A stretch of DNA of 10,573 bases, taken from contig JAAKFB010000047.1 in the NCBI GenBank assembly GCA_011065235.1, positions 1 to 10,573 on the forward strand, in the 5' to 3' direction. Origin of the DNA: Chlamydiota bacterium (lineage in GTDB: Bacteria; Chlamydiota; Chlamydiia; Chlamydiales; Rhabdochlamydiaceae). Made by a program: the position numbers and the translations under genes. Below the pieces are notes generated by a model, which saw only the letters and a program-made list of their open reading frames with translations, did not search any database and was not told the DNA's origin. Positions 6,030 to 10,573 of the stretch are shown here, piece by piece. How positions within the stretch are numbered: position 1 is the stretch's first letter; every line of letters begins with the position of its first letter.

Positions 6030-6609
6030 TAAATATCGAGGAACCTATCAAAAACTGGTCATTGAGCCAATTTTAAAACGCTCTTGGATGCAGTCAGCAG
6101 ATCCTCTGCTACTTACTCTCTCTGGGCTATTTTTTGGGCTTTTGATTCCTTTTTTTCTCTATATAGGATGCACGCTTATCGCTTTTTCTTGCCTTGTGAT
6201 CTCTGGTTTTTTTGATACATTAGATGGCTCTGTCGCCCGTCATTTAGACCAGACATCTGATCCTGGAGCTGTTCTCGACATCACCTGTGATCGACTCGTG
6301 GAATTTGCAGTTGTGATTGGATTGTTTTTGGTCGCCCCTCAAGAAAGGGGTCTCTTGTGTCTGCTGATCTTAGGAAGTATTTTATTTTGCATCACCACAT
6401 TTCTCGTGGTGGGGATTTTTTCGCAAAAGAAAGATGATAAAAGCTTTTTTTACAGTCCAGGTGTGATTGAGCGGGTTGAGGCGTTCGCGTTCTTTGCTGC
6501 CATGATCGTAGCTCCACAAGCATTTGCCCTACTTGCAATAAGCTTTATTCTCCTTGTCTTTTTGACAGGGGTCCTGCGGATCAAACAGTTTATGAACCTA
6601 TCTCAATGA
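6019..6609 (+). CDS. CDP-alcohol phosphatidyltransferase
   Basis: This is a 196-residue membrane enzyme of the CDP-alcohol phosphatidyltransferase family, which moves a phosphatidyl group from a CDP-lipid to an alcohol. The complete signature D-x2-D-G-x2-A-R-x8-G-x3-D-x3-D is present: D66, D69-G70, A73-R74, G83, D87 and D91, the metal and CDP-binding site. Several hydrophobic segments follow (about 33-65, 94-108, 112-133, 152-185). The acceptor alcohol cannot be read from the sequence. The protein is about the size of PgsA-type enzymes but is not clearly one of them. I prefer the ATG at 6019, since upstream codons in this frame only antisense-like extend into the hydrophilic tail of the preceding gene. 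An ATG at 5959 would add 20 residues of low-complexity basic sequence. It is the last gene of the TVP38-reductase operon, which suggests that operon concerns membrane lipid. Confidence 0.87.
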   Translation: MIDSKYRGTYQKLVIEPILKRSWMQSADPLLLTLSGLFFGLLIPFFLYIGCTLIAFSCLVISGFFDTLDGSVARHLDQTSDPGAVLDITCDRLVEFAVVIGLFLVAPQERGLLCLLILGSILFCITTFLVVGIFSQKKDDKSFFYSPGVIERVEAFAFFAAMIVAPQAFALLAISFILLVFLTGVLRIKQFMNLSQ

Positions 6610-8144
6610 AAATTCTCTTTAAAAATTTCAATTCCAAATAAACGCAATAGAAAGCTGAGGTTTTTATAGATCATTTGTAAAATACTGAGATATTGCTTTC
6701 CAATGTTGCGGCGTAAATTTTCCATTTTCGGATCCCGTTTATACGTGTCGAGAATCGGATCACAAAGAGCGTTGCCCCGATACAACTTGTATTGGTATTT
6801 CCAACCCAGACCGATGTCATCTTCTGTGAAAGAATCCATCGGGCGCCTCGCGTGTATATTTCCCCAGGCAGTAAAGCCCTCCAATAGATCTTCACTCGGA
6901 GCACTGTGGTCATGAATGAGCCATTCGTAAAGCTGCATGCGGCAATTGGGGTGTTTGATTCCCCAGCCAATGTGCTTTTCTCCCGATTTATTGACCCAGT
7001 CTCCTAAAGACCCGTCTTCTACGCTGATATTGCGGTGAATGTAAAAATCAGGAGGGATCTCATTTTCGCCTGCTGTATTGATTTGATCGGCTAAATTTTC
7101 GACGACACGGGCATCATTTCCCACAGAATTAAAGCCCACATACTGATGAACTTTGCGCCAATGTTTTTCGAGAAAATATCCTGCGTAGCCTCCCCCTTGG
7201 CTATAGGACAAAACGGTGGGTCTTTTAAAATTGGGATCTTCCATTAGCTTGTTCAATTGCTCTGCACATGCGCGATACCCTGGCTCTCCAATATGCTCGG
7301 CCATATTGTTGAGCATGGAAGGAATGGCATCGGGTTTTGTCGGCGACTGCATCGTACAACGGAAACACAAAAGAGGCTGCAAAGAAGAAGAGGAAGAAAG
7401 TGGAACGAGTGCAACTGCTGTGAGCCCATCAAAGGAAATGACTTTATAAACTTCGTAGAACTCAAGCGCTCCTTCTGATGCCCCAGGGGCTGGAATGATG
7501 AGCTTCTCATCTTCATCCCCTCGTTTGGTCTCGAGCAAGCTAATAATCCCCATCGAGAGGCGGGAATAATAGGGGTGCATCCGAGGAATATTGGGATCAT
7601 GAGAGACCAAATCACTAATTCCTCGAAACAAATTACATCGCTGTCTGTCCATTCCAAAATAATATTGAGGAAGTTGATCCATGCCCTCTCGAGGAGCGCC
7701 AAAAACCGCACTTGGGTCGTCCAGTTTGCTCAAATAGCCCGATCGGGTCGCGTCTCGATAAAGATGGTAAAGTTGCTCCGAGGTTTGGTCGTGCAACTCG
7801 TTTGAAAACCACCCTCTTTTTTGATTTAGTGTAAAGGAATAGGGAGATGCCGCTCCGACGCCAAAATATTCGATGTAGAGCCTTTCAAGGGGAAGAGTGG
7901 AATTTACCATTTTATCCCATTCAAAATCATAGCGGGCACAAATATGATTGCGCTGCTGTTTCGTGAATTCTCGATTCACGGCTCTTACAAAAGCACTCCA
8001 GGTGCGTCGATTGAGAGTTTCTTCATTGATTTCGTGGGGAATTTTTTTCTCTAAGCGGCCATTTTTAAGAACAAGTGCATCTCCCGGCTTGTTTTGGCTA
8101 GCTGCGCGGATAAAATCTTGAAAAGTGGGGCCCCAATGTATCAT
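6603..8144 (-). CDS. Class 3 lipase-like alpha/beta hydrolase, putative effector
   Basis: This is a 513-residue protein without signal peptide. I do not recognise the N-terminal 225 residues. From about 230 to 400 the order of elements follows class 3 lipases. A strand ends LLCFRCT (258-264, compare the family's FRGT). Then come EPGYRACAEQLNKLM (287-301), the nucleophile elbow VLSYSQGGG (311-319) with Ser315, VGFNSVGND (336-344, compare FNxPxVG), an acidic VEDGSLGDW (375-383) with Asp377, and GEKHIGWG (388-395) with His391. These give a plausible Ser-Asp-His triad. The elbow is S-x-S-x-G rather than G-x-S-x-G, and FRGT has Cys for Gly, so activity or fold may differ. A Ser run lies at 250-254, and residues 486-508 are hydrophobic or amphipathic and could touch membrane. 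It starts eight bases after the yebC stop without a clear Shine-Dalgarno sequence, so translation may be coupled. A secreted effector role is only a guess. Confidence 0.6.
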   Translation of the reverse strand: MIHWGPTFQDFIRAASQNKPGDALVLKNGRLEKKIPHEINEETLNRRTWSAFVRAVNREFTKQQRNHICARYDFEWDKMVNSTLPLERLYIEYFGVGAASPYSFTLNQKRGWFSNELHDQTSEQLYHLYRDATRSGYLSKLDDPSAVFGAPREGMDQLPQYYFGMDRQRCNLFRGISDLVSHDPNIPRMHPYYSRLSMGIISLLETKRGDEDEKLIIPAPGASEGALEFYEVYKVISFDGLTAVALVPLSSSSSLQPLLCFRCTMQSPTKPDAIPSMLNNMAEHIGEPGYRACAEQLNKLMEDPNFKRPTVLSYSQGGGYAGYFLEKHWRKVHQYVGFNSVGNDARVVENLADQINTAGENEIPPDFYIHRNISVEDGSLGDWVNKSGEKHIGWGIKHPNCRMQLYEWLIHDHSAPSEDLLEGFTAWGNIHARRPMDSFTEDDIGLGWKYQYKLYRGNALCDPILDTYKRDPKMENLRRNIGKQYLSILQMIYKNLSFLLRLFGIEIFKENFH

Positions 8145-8152
8145 GGGGGAAA

Positions 8153-8875
8153 TTATACATCTTCGGAGATATTATGAAAAACAGCATCGACATCCTCGAG
8201 ATTTTCGAGCCACTCAATGAGCTGCATATTGGCGTTTCGCGTCTCGGAATCGCAATCGACATAGACCTTTGGAATCATTTCGAGATTCGCCTCTTCACAA
8301 GAAATCCCTTTTGCCTCGATCTCTGCTTTCACTTTAAATAATTGATCGGGAGCCGTTGTGATCATGAAGAATTCATCGGTCGCATCAAAATCTTCAGCTC
8401 CAGAGTCGGTGGCAATGAGGAATAGATCCTCCTCATCGCTCTTTTCTTTCGAAACCTGAATCACCCCTTTTTGCTCAAAATTGAACATCACCGAACCGGG
8501 AGATGCAACCGATCCCCCTTTCTTATTAGTCGCAATATTCATTTCTGAGGAAATTCTGTTTTTATTGTCGGTCATCACCTGAGCGATGATCCCCACTCCT
8601 CCATGTCCATAGAGTTCATAGGTCATCTCAATATAATCGGATTGATCGGTGCTGCTGGCTTTTTTGATGTTCCGCTCGACATTATCATTGGGCATATTTG
8701 CTGCGCGCGCTTTATCGAGAACGAGGCGCAATTTAGCATTGCTCTTGGGATCCTCCCCCCCTTGCTTGACAGCACTGATGATTTCCTTGGTGATGCGGGA
8801 GAAGACTTTGCCCTTTGCAGCATCGGCACGCCCCTTTCGATGTTTGATGTTTGCCCATTTACTATGTCCAGCCAC
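8153..8875 (-). CDS. yebC: YebC/TACO1-family regulatory protein
   Basis: This is 240 residues, the normal length for the family, with the hallmark N-terminus MAGHSKWANIKHRKGRADAAKGKVFSR split over the first 27 residues: the GHSKW and NIKHRK blocks are diagnostic. Further conserved features are YELYGHGGVGII and MTDNKNR in the middle (about 85-107). YebC proteins are conserved cytosolic factors described as transcription regulators; the related mitochondrial TACO1 and some bacterial members act in translation, helping ribosomes through difficult sequences such as proline runs. The start is GTG at 8875, whose first base is the last base of the upstream acetyltransferase stop (TAGTG), so translation is probably coupled. 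The position after prfB and an acetyltransferase matches the chlamydial order and would fit a translation role (inference). Confidence 0.96.
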   Translation of the reverse strand: MAGHSKWANIKHRKGRADAAKGKVFSRITKEIISAVKQGGEDPKSNAKLRLVLDKARAANMPNDNVERNIKKASSTDQSDYIEMTYELYGHGGVGIIAQVMTDNKNRISSEMNIATNKKGGSVASPGSVMFNFEQKGVIQVSKEKSDEEDLFLIATDSGAEDFDATDEFFMITTAPDQLFKVKAEIEAKGISCEEANLEMIPKVYVDCDSETRNANMQLIEWLENLEDVDAVFHNISEDV

Positions 8876-9363
8876 TACAGTTCCCGCTCCATGAAAATTT
8901 TTCCGATGAATTGCCCCTTGTCTTTGATGAATTTTTTGTGAAGTCCAAATTCTTTGAACCCTAGACGTTGATAGAGGCGCAGGGCTGGATTGTTTGCATA
9001 GACCTCCAGATGGAGCATTTCCAAATGAAATTTTTCTTTAGACATCTTGAAGAGCTCTTCCATCAAAGCAGTTCCCACTCCCCGATTGCGAAAATTTTGA
9101 CTCACAACGACACTGATGATACATTGATGAGCAAATTTTTTATAAGCCTGCAAATTCAAGAAAGCAATGCCACAAGGAGTCCCATCGATAAGGGATGTGA
9201 GGCTCGCGTCTTTTTTGCAAAAAATCTCCCAAATCCGGACTGAGTCGTCGATTTCACGCACATTATACATCGGAAAATACTGAAGGACTTCGGGTTCTAA
9301 CAAGACCCTCTTGAACATCTCTCCATCTTCTAGCACGCTGGCTCGTATTTCGAGATCTTTCAC
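8875..9363 (-). CDS. GNAT-family N-acetyltransferase, canonical copy
   Basis: This is a 162-residue GNAT acetyltransferase. Motif A, the acetyl-CoA pyrophosphate-binding loop, is R92-N-R-G-V-G97-T-A. Motif B holds NNPALRLYQRLGF (124-136) with Tyr131, the usual general acid, and the G-F of the LGF turn. Before motif A the strand IISVVV (82-87) is the expected beta-4. The substrate is unknown; the chlamydial relative CT458 is usually annotated as an amino-group acetyltransferase. It starts at GTG (9363) inside a four-base GTGA overlap with the upstream paralogue and shares one base with yebC. With prfB and yebC next to it, acetylation of a ribosomal protein or translation factor is possible, but that is inference. 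Confidence 0.9.
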   Translation of the reverse strand: MKDLEIRASVLEDGEMFKRVLLEPEVLQYFPMYNVREIDDSVRIWEIFCKKDASLTSLIDGTPCGIAFLNLQAYKKFAHQCIISVVVSQNFRNRGVGTALMEELFKMSKEKFHLEMLHLEVYANNPALRLYQRLGFKEFGLHKKFIKDKGQFIGKIFMEREL

Positions 9364-9854
9364 AGTTCACACTCCATCAAAATCCGGGGAAAATAAACGC
9401 CATTTTCTTTCACATATTTTTCCTGGCGGGCAAATTCTTCAAAATCGAGCGATTTTAAAAGATCAATCAGGGGGCTTTCATCGAGAATTTCCACATGCAT
9501 GAGTTCCAAGCGAAAATAGGATTTAGCAAGGTGTTTTAAATTCTTCATCAAAGTACGCCCGACGCCTTCGCGCTGATATTCGGGATCGACAACAATTTGA
9601 AACATACACTGATGAGCGACTTTGCGATACGGCATGAGATAGAGCGTAGCCATCCCAACGGGGGTACCTTTATAGGTGGCGCTCAAAGAGGCACTAAAGC
9701 GGGTGAATCCCATCCATACCCGGACAAAATTTTCGAGCTCTTCATCATCAGATGGAGGATACCAGTGGAGTATATCCTTTGTTTTGAGCCACTGACGCAA
9801 ATAAGGCATATCGTCTAAGCTCGTGTAGCGAATGTCGATATCGTCTGAATCCAT
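9360..9854 (-). CDS. GNAT-family N-acetyltransferase, divergent paralogue
   Basis: This is a 164-residue tandem paralogue of the next gene; they share Y[KR]K.AHQC, the motif A region, L[EH]..H.E and the C-terminal IFMEREL/ILMECEL. The acetyl-CoA loop Q94-R-E-G-V-G99-R is intact. The motif B segment is changed: aligned with Asn124/Asn125, Tyr131 and Gly135 of the other copy are Glu126/Ser127, Leu133 and Asp137. It may still bind acetyl-CoA but have lost the common Tyr general acid, so it could use another mechanism, bind a different substrate or be a regulatory partner. ATG at 9854 is two bases after the prfB stop. An AAGGA about 12 bases upstream is a distant ribosome binding site. Confidence 0.87.
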   Translation of the reverse strand: MDSDDIDIRYTSLDDMPYLRQWLKTKDILHWYPPSDDEELENFVRVWMGFTRFSASLSATYKGTPVGMATLYLMPYRKVAHQCMFQIVVDPEYQREGVGRTLMKNLKHLAKSYFRLELMHVEILDESPLIDLLKSLDFEEFARQEKYVKENGVYFPRILMECEL

Positions 9855-9856
9855 TG

Positions 9857-10573
9857 TTAGCCGAATTCCTTCAAGAATGCATGAATAAACCCATCGAGAT
9901 CTCCATCCATCACAGCATTTACATTTCCTACTTCATACTTCGTTCGAGTGTCTTTGACAAGGGTATAGGGATGGAAGACATAATTGCGGATTTGACTCCC
10001 CCACGAAATCTCCATTTTTTCGCCGCTCATTTCCTTAATTTTGCTCTGACGATCGAGGACTTCTTTTTCATATAACTTTGCCCGCAAAAACTTCATGCAA
10101 GTCTCTCGATTGGAAATTTGACTCCTCTCATTTTGGCAAGAGACCACAATTCCCGTCGAAATATGAGTGATCCGTACGGCGGAGTCGGTCGTGTTGACAT
10201 GCTGCCCGCCGGCACCCGACGCGCGAAAAGTATCGACTCGAATTTGGTCGGGACGGATTTCAATGGCGATATCATCGTCAATTTCGGGAGTCACATCCAC
10301 AGAGGCAAAGCTCGTATGGCGACGCGCATTGCTATCGAATGGGGAAATGCGCACCAATCGATGAACCCCTTTTTCAGCTTTGCAATACCCATAAGCAAAT
10401 GCACCCGTGATCTTCATGGTGATGTTTTTGATTCCCGCTACCTCTCCATCAACGAGATCGAGAGTCTCCACCTTCCATCCGCGAGACGTGACCCAGCGTT
10501 CGTACATCCGACGCATCATCTGTGCCCAGTCACAGGCTTCCGTTCCACCTGCACCGGAGTTAATGCTTAAATA
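9857..10573 (-). CDS. prfB: Peptide chain release factor 2, C-terminal part (5' end outside window)
   Basis: This is 238 codons of the C-terminal part of RF2, which ends translation at UGA and UAA. The frame stays open to the right edge; an internal ATG at 10519 is not the start, since the 18 codons before it give the conserved domain-2 sequence INSGAGGTEACDWAQM. The stop-codon recognition tripeptide SPF, specific for RF2, is at visible residues 77-79, and the catalytic GGQ loop (SGAGGQHVN) at about 120-127. The C-terminus IRNYVFHPYTLVKDTRT is standard RF2. The N-terminal domain 1 and the programmed-frameshift site used in many bacteria would be to the right, outside the window. It is the first visible gene of the minus-strand operon, two bases ahead of the acetyltransferase. 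Confidence 0.97.
   Translation of the reverse strand, partial: YLSINSGAGGTEACDWAQMMRRMYERWVTSRGWKVETLDLVDGEVAGIKNITMKITGAFAYGYCKAEKGVHRLVRISPFDSNARRHTSFASVDVTPEIDDDIAIEIRPDQIRVDTFRASGAGGQHVNTTDSAVRITHISTGIVVSCQNERSQISNRETCMKFLRAKLYEKEVLDRQSKIKEMSGEKMEISWGSQIRNYVFHPYTLVKDTRTKYEVGNVNAVMDGDLDGFIHAFLKEFG

Noticed and set aside
7253..7711. Second minus-strand frame inside the lipase-like gene (152 codons)
   Set aside because: It is an overlapping frame in the same direction; the frame of 6603-8144 is longer and contains ordered lipase-like motifs.

Overview
The window most likely comes from a member of the Chlamydiota outside the classical Chlamydia genus (an 'environmental' chlamydia). The main evidence is the minus-strand order prfB - GNAT acetyltransferase - yebC. 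From memory this is the same order as CT459-CT458-CT457 in Chlamydia trachomatis, expanded here by a second acetyltransferase. The cysteine-containing outer-membrane barrel at the left edge fits this. Family and genus cannot be fixed from the sequence alone.

Left region (1-2706, plus strand): the 3' part of a gene for a small exported outer-membrane beta-barrel protein is followed one base later by a 711-residue exported protein. That protein has seven in-phase 85-residue carboxypeptidase-regulatory-like (transthyretin-fold) repeats and a C-terminal Fn3-like domain. The two genes look like one surface or envelope transcription unit.

Middle region: a gene-free stretch of about 440 bases (2707-3145) is unusually rich in structure. 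It has two hairpins with the same GGCA loop, a long imperfect GC-rich inverted repeat, a short GGGCAC-type hexamer repeat and a T-rich tract. After it comes a compact plus-strand operon (3146-6609) of four overlapping genes: TVP38/TMEM64 (VTT) membrane protein - MerA/lipoamide-dehydrogenase-like FAD disulfide reductase - second TVP38/TMEM64 protein - CDP-alcohol phosphatidyltransferase. It reads as an inner-membrane module joining thiol/NAD(P)H redox chemistry to lipid handling. The real substrate is unknown.

Right region (6603-10573, minus strand, convergent with the operon by a 7-base tail-to-tail overlap): prfB (release factor 2, 5' end outside the window), two tandem paralogous GNAT acetyltransferases, yebC, and a 513-residue protein. 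I read the last as a divergent class-3-lipase-like alpha/beta hydrolase, possibly an effector. Gaps or overlaps between these genes are 1-8 bases, so this is one operon whose promoter is outside the window.

The most distinctive items are the TVP38-reductase-TVP38-phosphatidyltransferase cassette, the lipase-like protein with its altered nucleophile elbow, and the structured intergenic region. No RNA genes, CRISPR array or transposase were found.
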